Shown: piece by piece, positions 19,787 to 31,967 of the stretch
Layout of the letters: each line of letters begins with the position of its first letter
Position numbering within the stretch: position 1 is the first letter of the stretch
NCBI GenBank assembly: GCA_001599815.1
Contig: BCIA01000002.1
Coordinates: 1,123,831 to 1,187,830 of the forward strand
Reading direction: 5' to 3'
Length of the DNA stretch: 64,000 nucleotides
From: Furcasterigmium furcatum
Lineage: Eukaryota; Ascomycota; Sordariomycetes; Glomerellales; Plectosphaerellaceae
Notes under the pieces: generated by a model
What the model saw: the letters and a program-made list of their open reading frames with translations, nothing else
Told to the model about the DNA's origin: nothing
Database searches by the model: none
Translations under genes and position numbers: made by a program

Positions 19787-22700
19787 GGTGGCGCAGAAAG
19801 GAACCTCGCGGTCTGTGAGTGACTCTGTGAGAGTTGCTGGATATGCCCAATGCCCGAGAATTGTGGGAGGATGAGGCTCCGGCCTATGCGAATCACTCGG
19901 CTCAGGTCCGACAGTCTTGGCTGTTGATGGCTGTCGTTTGCTGCGCCGACCAGAATGCGCTTGCCCGCAACGTTTGTTGAGGGTTGTCTGTCGGCGGCAG
20001 GTGAGATGACTTCAGGGTGTCAATCAATGCCCCGATGAAGGAGTCGGGCCGAGGGGCAGTATGTCAGAAAGACCCCTTGCAATCCCGGCACAAGATTGAC
20101 GCTGGCGGCGAGACGATTTGGCGACAGGGGATAAGTGCCGGGTCAAAGGAAAGTAAGTGGTGATCGCCACTGCGACAGGACTTTGTCGATCTGTCAGGAA
20201 CAAGGCAAAAATCCTTGCGGCTGTAAACAGAATAATGTCCGGACTGGCCAGGAGCGCAGCGAGTGTAGCTGGTACGGAACGCCCTTTGGAAGGCGGTGGC
20301 TGGCTCTATACGATGCACTGGATGAGGCAGTGCTCGTTTTGTGTGCTGCAAAGAAGTTGGCCGTTAGTCTGATGGATGGGGCCAGGTTCGCAAAGGCGCA
20401 CAGAAGCCGTCAGGCAGAGCCCGTCCTAGGAAGACAGCGAAGCTGCCCGGCCGCTCCGGCGTGAGATTGTCGCGGGGCGGTCTGCTGGTGGTGAGCTCCA
20501 AACAGCACCGGAGAGAATAGGGTTGGGGTTGCAGCGGGGGGACAACTCGAGCAGAACCAGTCGTGTCGTCGGCGCGCTTGTCGACGGATGAAAGAAAGCC
20601 TTCGGCGGGCTGCGGAATTGGAATGACCAAGTTTGCGCGGCCCAAAGGGCGGAGGTGGTGGCAGGAGAATGATAAATGTCTTGGGCTTCTTCTCGCGAGC
20701 AAATTGTCTGGGCGCGCTTGAGATTTTTGACGCGCGATTATGCTGCGCCTGTTGGAGAGAAAGCGAGGGGTCGAGGAGTGAGATTTGGAGGCGGGGGATA
20801 TAGCCGGACTGTCGAGAGTGGGAAGCGAGAATGAGAAAGTCGTTCACCTCAAGGGGCTGGGTTGGAGAAGTGGTTTGTTGTTCGTCTGGTCGATGCCCAT
20901 TCCGCGCCTTGCAGGAAAGAAGGACTTGGTCAATGGTCTGCTTGTCCGAGTGGTTGAACTGTAGGCGTGGCAGACGACAGACATGTGTGGGTGTGAGCCC
21001 GGGCTCGTCAAAGGTGGGAAAGGGGAGGGAAATGAGAAAGAGGGTGTGAGAATGCGAGGGTGGGAAGCTAGAGAATAATAATCTAGACGCGGTCCGCCGG
21101 TTGAGAGAGCTGGCTGGTGGACGTAAGGTAAGGAAGGTCAGGTTGGATGATGAGGCAGGTTGGTCAGTCGGTGCAGGTAGGTAGGTACGATGTAAGGCAG
21201 GGGAAAGTAACCCAATCGAAGGGTCAGCCAGGCTTGCAAGGTAAGAAGGTCCGGCCGGTACGGCATCAGCCTGCCGATGCTGGCGACGACAGGCGCAACC
21301 CGTTCGATGGAACTAACCTGTTCCTGCCTTCCTTCCTTCCCTTTCGCACCTGCTAGACTGGACTGGACTGGACTCGGGACTGGACGCGAATCTCTCCTTG
21401 CTGCTACTGCTGCTGCTGGGAAGGTACAACCCAACTGCGACTACTGATGACTTCCTGAGAGGTGTGCGCCGTGTCGGAGTCGGGGCTGAGGCGTGCGCGC
21501 ATCGACTTACACGGCGTGCTCTTATCCGTCGCTTGCCCCTTACAACTACCCTTCTTGCTGGCCTCCTCTAACATGCACCCACTGCACCAGGTCCTGCACC
21601 CGAACTTCTCCAGCCACGCCCCCCTGTACATACCCTGGCCGAGCAGTCCAGGGGCCCAGCCGGCCTTGCGTTGTGTTGTCTCGGTCACCCTTTTCCCTCT
21701 CCTGCCCCTCCAACCGCGACAGCAGCAGACGCTCAAGGCCGCCGGCAGGGAAACAAAACAAAAGCGGACAGGCGGACAAGACGAGGCAAGGGAAGGCCGC
21801 GACAGCGTCGACCCAAGCGAGTACCACCATTCATACCCGCGGACCGTATCGGGGCCCGTCTCCTGCTGCTGGGCTTGTCCGCGCAAATCATCCAATTGAC
21901 GTCAAGAATCAGCGGATCCCCGACGACGAGTCGCCAAGAAGGTGGAAACTCTGGAGGCGACGTCCTGCGAAAAGGCGCGACTTGGCATCCCGTCCTCCTT
22001 CGGCCCCCCCCTGTCTGCCTCTTTCTCTGGGCTCAGTTCACAATCGCCGAAACCCCTTTCGCAACATTCGTCCTCTGCACAAGCGCCCAGCCAACTTGCT
22101 ACTAATGACTCGCACAGGGCTTTCGTCACTCGAGAACAAAAGACGGCAAAAGCCGTCGACGCTTCATGAGACACTCTAGGATCACCGCTGCTCTGTTTAG
22201 CGCTCGGCGGTCCAGCAGTCAGGCACGGCGCTTGCTTGTGCCATGCTGGCCAAACCCCAATCGGTGACCGACTCGGCCGTGACGCCGCTGCGTTGCCGCG
22301 TTTCCCATTGCCACCGCCACGGCCTCGGGTGCGGTGCAGAGAGAGAAAGAGAGCAATCCGTTTGACAGCAAGCACCAACAATGCCTTGTTGGGGCGCGTC
22401 CGCCTTTCGTGGCTGGTCTATCGAATGTGCCGATATGTATAACCTCGACCTACTTGTACCCTCGCCCCGACTCTCGACCAAGCAATGCCTGCATGTGCAA
22501 AGCTGAGAAGTGCGTGGGAGGTCGGACAGGGAGGGGGTGCGTCCAACGCGCATCACAAGCCGACAGGGATCTTCGCGGGCGGATGATCAATAAGAAACAG
22601 GTGCCGCTGCCATCGCCTTTGCCGACGTCGCCGTATGTCTTGATCCAAGGTTGCACCGTACCAGACTTCCCAACAACTCAATAAGCGAACGACGACCTGC

Positions 22701-25700
22701 TCCCCAGAATGAGATTGGCGTCCGGGCCAGCGACTACCCGGCCGGCGCGGTTGCGAGCGCATTTGCAGTGTATTGTTTCCGCGTCCGACCCGGCCCGATC
22801 TCGCATGGTTTCTCTGACGAGCCGCCAGCATGGCCGCGTCTCACCGGCCAGGTCGAATGAGTAGCGCAGTGATGAACAGTGGTTAGCGTCGAGCCCCGCG
22901 GGTCACAGCCTGTCTTCCCGGCTGAGCTGTCAACAACGCCGCTAAATCTGCCCCGTGCTCACCCTCGTGTCCTCGGACCCTGTACGTATTCCGGCGGCAC
23001 AGCTCGGGTTGGATGCCCCCCCGCCGCCGCGCGCGCCATGGAAAGTGGACCCTGGCAGCCGAACCCCCAGTTTTTGGGGGCAGCAAACAAGCGACCGATC
23101 GGTGACAGCAGCCGCCGTGTCATCCTGAACGGGTTCAACATGGACCAGCGGTGCAAAAAGGCCCGTCTCCTTGGGAGCTTGGCCTCGACGACATCTTCTT
23201 CGCTTCTTTGCCCATCATGCCGCCTCGCACTCGCAGATATCGACAGGAACGGCACCAGAATGCCCAGTGTTCCGTCAATCTAATCTGTCTGCTCGAGCAG
23301 CCGAAACCTGAGTCGTGTATGAGGGCAGGGCACCGCCGGATTCGACTAAAAAGTAGTTGGTCGTAGAGCGCCAGGCTGTGCCTCGTGTCCGCGACTTCGC
23401 ATCAGAGCCCAGTGGATGTTCTGCGCCCACTACGTACCTACAAGTACGCCGCCACCAACACCGCGCCCCACGGATTGAATTGCTGGGACCTCGTCCATCG
23501 ACTGCTATTTGCTGAAACCGCAACGCAGGTCGTCGGCCAACATCAGTACGTGCAGTGCTCACTCACTCACCTTACCTATCCCAAGACTCAAGTTTCACAA
23601 TCACGCCTGCTGCAGGACAAGATGCCATTTTTAGAGTCGACATCACCACGTTCCTATCGTTGCCCGTCCCCGGTTGGCGGTGGCTGTCATGCGCCATGTG
23701 TGAAGTCAGTTGAGGCGGCACGCCTTACCGACCAATTGTACTCCTCGACAACAGAACAGGGACGTGTCCTTGGCGCCGTGGGCGGGTTTGCAGCCGCCTG
23801 AGCCTATGGTTGCCCATGAAGTTGGCGCACTGATCGTGGTCGCTGGCGGCGGCGACGGACAGCGCTTCGTCTGAATCATGACCCAGGAGAAGCTGAAATG
23901 GACGCCCAGGTCGAGCCAATTGCCAAGGAGCAGAAGTACTGTACATAATCCGCCGTGCAACATGCTGCGACAGTTCCCACGAGTATGGGTGATGGCGTGC
24001 GTTGTTGGGGTCGGCGCAGATGGGCGGTCTGGTCGTCCGGTGTGCGTCGCGAAAGGTTCTACCGGCATGTTTGTCGCTGGTGCAGAGTATTTTTAGACGA
24101 GACCCTGGATCGACGTGCATTTGCACGTTGTCGCTGGGGACGTTATCTACCCCAGACCTCTGCTGTTTGCTCGTCGCTCTCTCGTATCATGCGGCTTCCA
24201 TTCCAGCCTGAGGTGAAGCTGCGCTTGTCGCGGGACGACTGGCGCTGTTTCTGTCACACCACGTCCCAGGCCTCTCACCTTGTCTCAGGGCGAGGACCAG
24301 GACCTGAGCTGGAGCACGAGCATTTGCACTCAAGTCCCCTTTTTAGCCGCCTTGGTCCGCAGTGGCGAGCGCAAAACCGTCGATTGCTCACGCCATTGGT
24401 CAAGCGGCGAGGGTGAGGGACCAACGACGAGCTGCAAAATGGAGATGAGGCAGTCGAGGGCGCTGGACACTTTGTACACCGCCTGATTTACGCAGCAAAT
24501 CTCTCTCGAGTGAGCAAGTAGCAAGGTATGGCCAGCCGGCGGAGGTGCAACGATCGCAAGGCGGGATGTTGGGATGGGCCATGCCATCTTCCCAGTTTTC
24601 CACGGAGAGACTGCAGCTCAGCGCAACGCGGCGTAGCATTGGCGGCCTTGTGCGGACAGCCTGGCTTGTTGTGTTCTGCAGGCGAGCTGACTGGAAGCTC
24701 CCGGAGCGCGCATCGTACCACCGGTCTCTCCTGCCAGGAGCCACCATCGCTCTAATGAGGCGATGGGCAAGGGGTTGGCTGGGCGGACAGTGAGGTTGCG
24801 CCAAGATGCGTACGATTCTTAAGTCCGCAAAGCATGTGAAAGTGCCTCGGTATCGGCCGGGGGGTTGGAGCGGCGCGGCGTAGCAGTGCAATTTGCTGCC
24901 TGGGTCGGCAGGAAGAGCCCCTGGAAGACATGCCCTGCTGGTGGGAGATGGATGGTGATGGAGTGAAAGCGCCAGTCACGGCCGAGAGGGTGGGCTGGAC
25001 GCTATCCGCTGTGGTGTAACACCAGGTCGAGGGGTTTCCTTTTGGCTTTTTCCTTCCTCGCCAGTTGATCCGCCAGTTGCCCGGTGTCGAGGTTGTTGGC
25101 GAGACATTGACAGGACAGCGCATCGTCATTCGGATTGACCCCCGCGATCAGACCCGATGGAGGATGGCGCAGGCAGAAAGATCGGCCTCCCGCAAGGATT
25201 GCCGCAACAGGGCGCCTGCGTCCGGGCCCGCCTGCGCTTGTGAGGGACTTGGGGAGGCTAAGAGAGACGGTTTGCCAGGTGGTTCCATGCGGTGCGCGCG
25301 GCATGGACAGGGACAGGGCCGGTAGGGCAAGCGTGGTGTTGGTGATGGAGCCTATGCAATTCTATCTCTGACGAGGTGAGATGAGGTGGCTTGTGGGATA
25401 TCCATCGTGATCGCTATCGCATCATTCCGGGTGGTAGTACAGTAGGTACATAATAATGGATGGAGGAGGAGGATGAAACGAAATAAACGACTAGACGAGC
25501 CAGGGGTGAACGTAGAATGGATATGATGGAGACGTCACCCCCCCATTCTGCCGTTTAACGGGAAGGCGCCACTCGCGGAACGTGACCGTTGTCCCTTCTG
25601 TCCTGGCCGGGGCAAGCGCGATGCGACAGGGAATGTTAGTCTCTTGGCGGGCTTACCTCAGCACTGGCAGGGCGATATCTCAGCATTGATTGCGCCGCAT

Positions 25701-27586
25701 TACTGCATCACACGAAGGAACAACAAAATGTCCCTCGATCGACAAGCGAGTGGCTCGATGACTTCTCGGCATCACCGCAACCGGACCGACCGACGTCCGT
25801 CTTGTCACTCGCAGGAGCTGTGCTGACAGTGGGAGGCACGTGAAACCCCTTGCCGCTGCGCGCACCCGGCACGGAATCCTCCGCTGTTGACCGCACTCTC
25901 ACTCAAGTGATCTCCCCTCACATTGACGACGTTCCAATGGCAACGGATTGGTATTTCCCATAACCGCTCTTGTCTTGCCAGGCGCCAGGAACGACACTGG
26001 CTCTGGTCTGCTCTGCTCTCCTCGCAAGCCATCAAGAAACAAATGCATCTTCGCAGTGCATCTTCCGTCTCCTCCGGCCAATCAATCCGCTCCAAGCAGA
26101 GCTCCCGCTTAGGCGCCGGCGATCTAAGCGCCCTCAACACCACCACCAGGCACGCCACAGGTTGGTTGACCCTCAACATCACCGGGAAGCGAATGCTCCT
26201 CAGCGATCTGATACCCCCTCCCAGACTTCCAGAAGGTTTCTTCGAAGCTGACTCTTCTGAAGGTCTCCCCCTCGGTGGACCCAACCCTGCAGTAGGGTCA
26301 GCGTCTAGGCAGCTAATTATATCTCCCGTGCCAGAGGAAGGATGCGGTCCCTGACCATCCTACTCGTTCGTTCACGGCGAACCGCCCTCTGACACCGTCC
26401 TCGCGTGCTCCCCCGCAACTAGCAGGCCCTATGCCTGCATCATGACCTCAGCTTCCTGTGCGCTGGGCGCCTGTCGTCAACAAGCCTTCGGCGTAACGCT
26501 TCACCAACCTGCACACTCCCCCTTTGAAGTACGTCAATCTCGCAGATGGCACATGGCAGTATTCCTCACCCCATCCCGTGCCGACATCACCTTGCTCGGG
26601 TGCAAACAGCCATCTGCCGGCAGCTCTCGATGATCTCAGGGGCAGCTGCACCCTTTCCCTCCTCGTCACGCCTCGTTGATTGGGCTTCCGCCCTCTCGGG
26701 GCGCCGCTGGCGTCTCTTTACCCCTGGATCTGGGCGGACATGGCAGTCTCCTGCTCTGCCCTTGCAGGCACACCATGGTTGTCTCGCCCATCACTTGCAT
26801 GAGGCGTCGTTGGCCGAGTCCCGAAGCAGGCACGCGAGGTTTCCTTGCCCAGGCTCCCGGGTCCTGAACCACGCCAGGGAGCCAGCTATCCGCACATACA
26901 ACGTACTCAGATACAAACGTGTATCGCGCATGTTGGTTATTATTAGCCCGCCAACCAGCGCCCGTTGCTAAATAAAGCGGGCGTCAGGGGCGAGCCCCAA
27001 GTCCGAGCCGCCGTGCTTAATGAGACGTCACCCCGCGAGCGTCTACGACCTTCAAATACCGGGGCCCTGGACTGGCTGGACTTCCCTCCTTGCTCTCGCC
27101 CAACCACTTCATCGGCTGCGGGCACTCCTCGAACTACATGCGCATGGAGCGCGACGAGCAAGCGCCCAGTATGTAGGTACCCGCTCGCAACCCATCCCGG
27201 CACTCATCGAGGGCGATTCTGCTTGAAAGAAACAATGGGCCAAGCAACGCCATGGCGTGGTCAACTCGCTCCGCGCGCTGGAAGCGGACAAAGATTTTAC
27301 AATGTCACCACCATCCGGACAGACTTTGTGACAGGGGACCCCGGGACGACGTTTCCGTTTGCTAAATATAGCAAGGAGCACCGCGAACACGGAACAGGGA
27401 CTCAAGTCTCACTTCAATCGCGCGAGCAAAGTATGGCAATAGGGGTCTTCGTCTGCCAGCGCGAGCAGACTGCAAAAAGGTATCGGGTATTGCCTGCTGG
27501 GCTAATCCTACAGGGGCCTTCTTCTATCGTGACAACCCGTGATCTTCGTTACCTCCATGACCTTCATGCGGCACCTCAGGGCCGCG
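19787..27586. other. 7.8-kb stretch without a recognisable gene
   Basis: The longest gene-free region of the window, upstream of the Zn2Cys6 fusion gene and downstream of SWC4. Open frames exist on both strands (for example 21462-21899, 25923-26354, 26965-27621) but none shows a family motif, consistent codon bias or convincing splice pattern. It is moderately GC-rich and not transposon-like to the eye. Small tandem repeats occur near 21354. It could hold a very long regulatory region or leader for the factor, a non-coding RNA, or fast-evolving genes I cannot recognise. Confidence 0.5.
21354..21388. repeat. Short GGACT tandem repeat
   Basis: About four consecutive ACTGG/GGACT pentanucleotides with a degenerate extra copy. 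It is followed at about 21402-21420 by a short CTG-type run. Confidence 0.75.
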
Positions 27587-29353
27587 TTACTTCTTCTGCC
27601 TCTTTGCACTCTTGTCACTAACCGTGCTCAGAACGCTCGCGCTCCGCTTGTGTGTTCCGCTGCTGCTTGGCCTCAGTTCTCTGTCGCTCTCCTTCTCCTT
27701 GGTCTCTACCGGCACACTGGTCGGCGCATCGGCAGCAGCATCGTCAGCGTCGTCATCCTCGGCCGCGTCTTCCTCGTCCTGCTGTTCGGGACGCTGAGTC
27801 CCCTGCCTCTCCCGCTCCTTCTCCTCGCGCTCCGCCTTCTTGGCATTCTCCAGCTTGATCTCAGCATCGACCTTGTCCGTGATCTTCCGAGCGTCGATCA
27901 AGCCGTTGATGGCGCCCAGGAGCTGCTCGAACTGCGCCGTCACCGCAGCTGTGGGCATGGCGAGGCGGCCCGGTACATCGAGCTCATTAAGCACATTGGT
28001 CATCCGAATCTGCTGCTGGCCCGACTTGGACGTGAACAACTTGTTGATGCGCTCGTATCGGAATGCAGGCCCTGGCGGCAAGCGGTCGTGGTAGGTCACG
28101 CCGTAGACGTATTTCTCTGCCTCGGACAGCTTGCGGCGCTCCTGTGACGCCCCGCCCTTCTTGTTGTTGCCGCTCTTGTCGGCCGTGGGCGTCTGCGCGA
28201 CGCTGCTGCCGATCGAGTCCCTATGGCCCGGCGGTGCGGCGGCGATGCTCTCGCGCCTAGCGCTGGCATCCGGGGCAGCTTGCTGGCCGGGCTGGGAGGG
28301 GCTGACGCCCTCGCCGCCCATGAGCGACTTACGCTTCTTGCTCTTATCAGCCGCCATAAGGTTCTGGAGAAGAGTTTGCAGGCCGTTGCTCGACTTGAAG
28401 GAGTTGATGTCCTGGTCCGTGTGGGGGTAGTCGAGCCTGTTGTAGAGCTCGCGCCGCTCCTCGTTAAAGGTGGCGCTGCGGGCCATGATGCGCTTGATCT
28501 CGACGAGAAGGGACTCCTCCTCGTTGGCCTCCTCCTTAGTGCGCGAGAGGGCGTTCACGGCAAAGTCCTTGCGGAGCTTCTCCTGGTTGGGGTTGAAGTT
28601 GGCCATGGTCTCATGGAGGGCGAACTCCTCCTTGGTCATGTACTGGACCGGGGTCTGGAGGGCCATCATCTTCGCCGCAATATCGTAGTATCGCTTCTTC
28701 AAGTCTTCCATCGTTCGTGGCTTCGGCACTGGAATGATGGCCTTACTCTCGTCCCCGTCGGCCGAAGCCTCGCCGTTGATGGCCTCAGGCGTGTAATCAT
28801 AGCGATCCCAGATGATCGGCCACCGCAGGTCGAAATCCTTCACCAAGCCCATCAAGTAGTCCGTCTCGTCCTTGGTCCAGTCCTCGTGCGTCAGGTTCTT
28901 GCTGTACTGGTCGTCGCTGTACTGCGGAACTTGGACATGGACGTTGAATCTGGCAAACGAAGAGTCCTCCAGCGACGGCGATGCGGATGCGGCATCCGGC
29001 GCTGTCTCCGCCGCGTCCTGTGGTTGCTCCGATGACTCTCCATCTGCGGCTGTGGTCGGCGCCTCTTTCCTCCTCCAGTGTCGTAACACGAGCCCGCCAT
29101 CATCTTCCCGTGCGGAGTTCTGGAATGGCCGCAACTCCCATTTCTGCGCGGGTTTCCTGCTGGCGAAGCGCCTCTTCTTGAACACGGCTGTCTCTGGGAC
29201 GATGGCGATGGGGTTGTCTCCGCCGAGGTTCTGGACTTCTCGGGCGAGGCCCTTGAGGTTCGGTCGCGAGGTTGAGGTCTTGAGCTTCTTAGCAGGGCGC
29301 GGGCCGGAGTGCGCGTCGAGGTTGAGGACCTCCCTCACGTCGGAGGTGGTCAT
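27587..29353 (-). CDS. SWC4: SWR1-complex protein 4 (Swc4/DMAP1)
   Basis: Nuclear subunit shared by the SWR1 chromatin remodeler (H2A.Z deposition) and the NuA4 histone acetyltransferase. Single exon, 588 residues, starting MTTSDVREVL at 29353. The SANT/Myb-like domain is at about 145-200 (NLTHEDWTKDETDYLMGLVK, DLRWPIIWDRYDY). It is followed by the DMAP1-type block RTMEDLKKRYYDIAAKM. A region with LVEIKRIMARSATFNEERRE follows near 300. The C-terminal half contains a DMAP1-like segment (FTSKSGQQQIRMTNVLNELD), then a Lys/Glu-rich coiled stretch and an acidic/Ser-rich tail ending AKRQKK, possibly a nuclear localisation signal. An open frame extends upstream of the chosen methionine without family resemblance. 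It shares a 562-bp divergent promoter with the p24 gene. Confidence 0.95.
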   Translation of the reverse strand: MTTSDVREVLNLDAHSGPRPAKKLKTSTSRPNLKGLAREVQNLGGDNPIAIVPETAVFKKRRFASRKPAQKWELRPFQNSAREDDGGLVLRHWRRKEAPTTAADGESSEQPQDAAETAPDAASASPSLEDSSFARFNVHVQVPQYSDDQYSKNLTHEDWTKDETDYLMGLVKDFDLRWPIIWDRYDYTPEAINGEASADGDESKAIIPVPKPRTMEDLKKRYYDIAAKMMALQTPVQYMTKEEFALHETMANFNPNQEKLRKDFAVNALSRTKEEANEEESLLVEIKRIMARSATFNEERRELYNRLDYPHTDQDINSFKSSNGLQTLLQNLMAADKSKKRKSLMGGEGVSPSQPGQQAAPDASARRESIAAAPPGHRDSIGSSVAQTPTADKSGNNKKGGASQERRKLSEAEKYVYGVTYHDRLPPGPAFRYERINKLFTSKSGQQQIRMTNVLNELDVPGRLAMPTAAVTAQFEQLLGAINGLIDARKITDKVDAEIKLENAKKAEREEKERERQGTQRPEQQDEEDAAEDDDADDAAADAPTSVPVETKEKESDRELRPSSSGTHKRSASVLSTVSDKSAKRQKK

Positions 29354-29915
29354 GATGGCGGGTGGAAGTGATGGTCGTAGTGCGCTTCGGTCGGGGTGTT
29401 CGATGCGCGAATCGCGTTGATTCAATTAGTCCGAAGCCATGCGGCTTTTCTGATGGCTGTGCTTGGTCCTGGAATGATTTCGTTCGATATGAATCGTTGG
29501 GTTAGGCGATGATGAATGGATGGATGGGTGGCGGAGGTGGACGTCGGTTGGGATGAGTTCAGTGATCGGTCTCCAGCAAAAGTTCGAGACGCGAAAGTGA
29601 ATCAAGTCAAAAGGTCCAGCGCCAGCCAGAGCTGATCCACACGTGACCGTCCCCACTAATTCCCGGCCGCGGCCCCTGTCGCGCCAATGCTCCTGCCCAG
29701 GGGGAATTTTCGATGGACGTGGCAGCTTTGAGCAGTCGGGACCTTGGTCGAATTGGCCAGCACTTGAGATCGAGCGGGCCACCTCACACTATCTCGACCA
29801 GCTACCGAGAGTCTCAACACCACCCTGTCGACGACCACGAAATACTCTCCCATCGGTCTCGAGAGGCTCAATTGCAACCCCCCAGCTTCACTCTCCCCCC
29901 GACACATCCTCCACA
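29354..29915. promoter_or_regulatory. Divergent promoter between SWC4 and the p24 gene
   Basis: 562 bp, ending in a C-rich leader before 29916. No other gene was seen. Confidence 0.45.
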
Positions 29916-30720
29916 ATGAGGGCCTTCCTCCCCCTCCTGTCCCTCAGCGCCGTCGCGCAGGCCCTGTACTTCTACATCGACGGCACAACGCCAAAGTGCT
30001 TCTTCGAGGAGCTGCCCAAGGACACCCTCGTCGTCGGCCACTACAAGGCCGAGGAGTGGGACGACAGGCTCAACAACTGGGCCGAGCACGAGGGCATCAG
30101 CATCTACATCACCGTCGACGTACGCCGCCCTTCTCCCTCCGCATCAAGACAGCACACGTGGGCTCGAACCAGAAGCTAACCCGTCCCCCCTTCGTACAGG
30201 AACTCTTCGACAACGACCACCGCGTCGTGGCCCAGCGCGGCGGCGCCTCGGGCAAGTTCACCTTCTCCGCCGCCGACGCCGGCGACCACATGATCTGCTT
30301 CACCCCCTCGTCCACCTCGGGCCGCTCCGGCTGGCTCAGCCAGCACTCCGCCAACGGCGGCATCCGCCTCACCCTCGACCTCGCCATCGGCGATTCCTCC
30401 CAGATCGAGTCCGCCGACAAGGACAAGCTCCAGGACATCGCAACCCGCGTCAAGGACCTCAACGCCAGGCTGCAGGACATCCGCCGCGAGCAGGTCTTCC
30501 AGAGGGTGCGTGCCGAACTCCCCCGAGCCCCCCAAACGTAGGGAGATGGAAATGCTAACCAACCCAATAGGAACGTGAGGCCGAGTTCCGCGACCAGTCC
30601 GAAGCCACAAACGCCCGTGTCGTCCGCTGGATGATCATCCAGCTCACCGTCCTCGCTGGCACCTGCGCCTGGCAGCTGTCCCATCTGCGGTCCTTCTTCA
30701 TCAAGCAGAAGCTCACGTAA
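29916..30720 (+). CDS. p24 family cargo receptor (emp24/gp25L, p24-alpha type)
   Basis: Type I membrane protein cycling in COPI/COPII vesicles between ER and Golgi as a cargo adaptor. Exons are 29916-30119, 30200-30505 and 30571-30720, giving 219 residues. A signal peptide covers residues 1-17 (MRAFLPLLSLSAVAQA). The mature protein begins LYFYIDGTTPKCFFEELPKD, the typical start of a GOLD domain, with a second cysteine at HMICFTPSST. A coiled coil follows (LQDIATRVKDLNARLQDIRR). The single membrane segment near 185-205 (WMIIQLTVLAGTCAWQ) is followed by the cytosolic tail LRSFFIKQKLT, containing the di-phenylalanine COPII signal and Lys residues for COPI. The tail and start resemble the p24-alpha (Erp1/TMED9) branch. 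Branch assignment is by eye. Confidence 0.94.
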
Positions 30721-31967
30721 ACGGATGGAATGTATATGGACAAGTGTGTGCAGGAAAGGGCGCCGGGGAGGAAACGAGACGGGACGGAACAGATCTATGT
30801 ATCTACGGCGGAGACTACATCTTGGGTCACCCATACCAGCGAGCAGAGCAAGAAGTAAAGCTTGGTCGGCTCCGAGGACGCTGCATCGATGTCTATTGTT
30901 GGGGTCCTGGGATCACGATGATCAGGCGATTCAATACTCGAGTAAGGCAGGTAGCAGAAATATGGGGGATGAAATGATTGAGTAATGACTTTCCATGCCT
31001 TGATCGCTGTGTCATATCGTCCGCCAAATCGTCCTGGATCCCTTGATGAAGTACCCGACCCGGGAGTCTGAAATGGTATTACGAGCCTAGCAAGAGTCCG
31101 TCTGGATTCCTGAAATGCACTGAGATATCATCTCAATCACCCGAAGCTCAAACCGTAGCCCTATCAATACAGCGTTGTTCTCAACCCCCCGTCGTCACAT
31201 AGGCACAAAACAAGGATCACACCCAGTCAAGTCATTCAGTATATTCGACCTCTATCAACGTCTCTGAATCTCCACCATCTGCCCGCCTGCCCGCTCCGAC
31301 ATGCGGCGTACGCAGTCCGCGGCGTGCCATCCTACCCGGCGAGACGCAAAACCAACTGTCTCCGTCCGCCTGCCATCCTCCCCTCACCCCCTTCACCTGG
31401 CCTATCTTTATTATGAACAGTAAGCGGAACGTGACGCAGAACCAGACCCAATGCTATGAGACCAAACCGCCATTCGCCCGCCGTGCGCCGTGCTGCGCTG
31501 TACACTAACAAGGTTTGTTTTGTTTTGTTTTGTTATCGGTTCCTGGCCCGAGAAAACGGAGTTCTCGGGGAAGAAACGTCGTCCCAGGTCTCCCGAGCCG
31601 AGCCTTCTTGATTTTTCCGTGCCAAAAGAAACAGCGCAGCCCCTTGTGTTCTGTAAGAGATGAGGATGCAATACCGCCACCTGGTCAAGGTGGAGCAAAT
31701 GCTAGTAAAACGAAAAAAGGTGCCGCTGTCGATATGCTGAAGTGGTCGAGCTGCCGCGGGGGATTGGCGCGGCAAGGATAATCAAAGGAGGGAATTACAA
31801 GACCGACGGGAAAAAAGGAACGAAGGCGAGAGACGACCCCAGTAACGCCGTACTGACGCCTGCCAATGATGCGGTTGCGGATGCCCATGTGAAGGCTGCT
31901 CGTATCGCTGTTACGAACTTGAGGTACTTGGGGAACTCTGCCCGCAGCAGAGACAGCAGCTACAACA
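30721..31967. other. Convergent 3' region of p24 and casein kinase genes
   Basis: 1.25 kb of 3' flanking sequence containing a TTTTG repeat at 31514-31533. No gene was recognised; the open frames here have no similarity. Confidence 0.4.
31514..31533. repeat. TTTTG pentanucleotide microsatellite
   Basis: About four TTTTG units lie in the 3' flank of the casein kinase gene. Confidence 0.8.
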
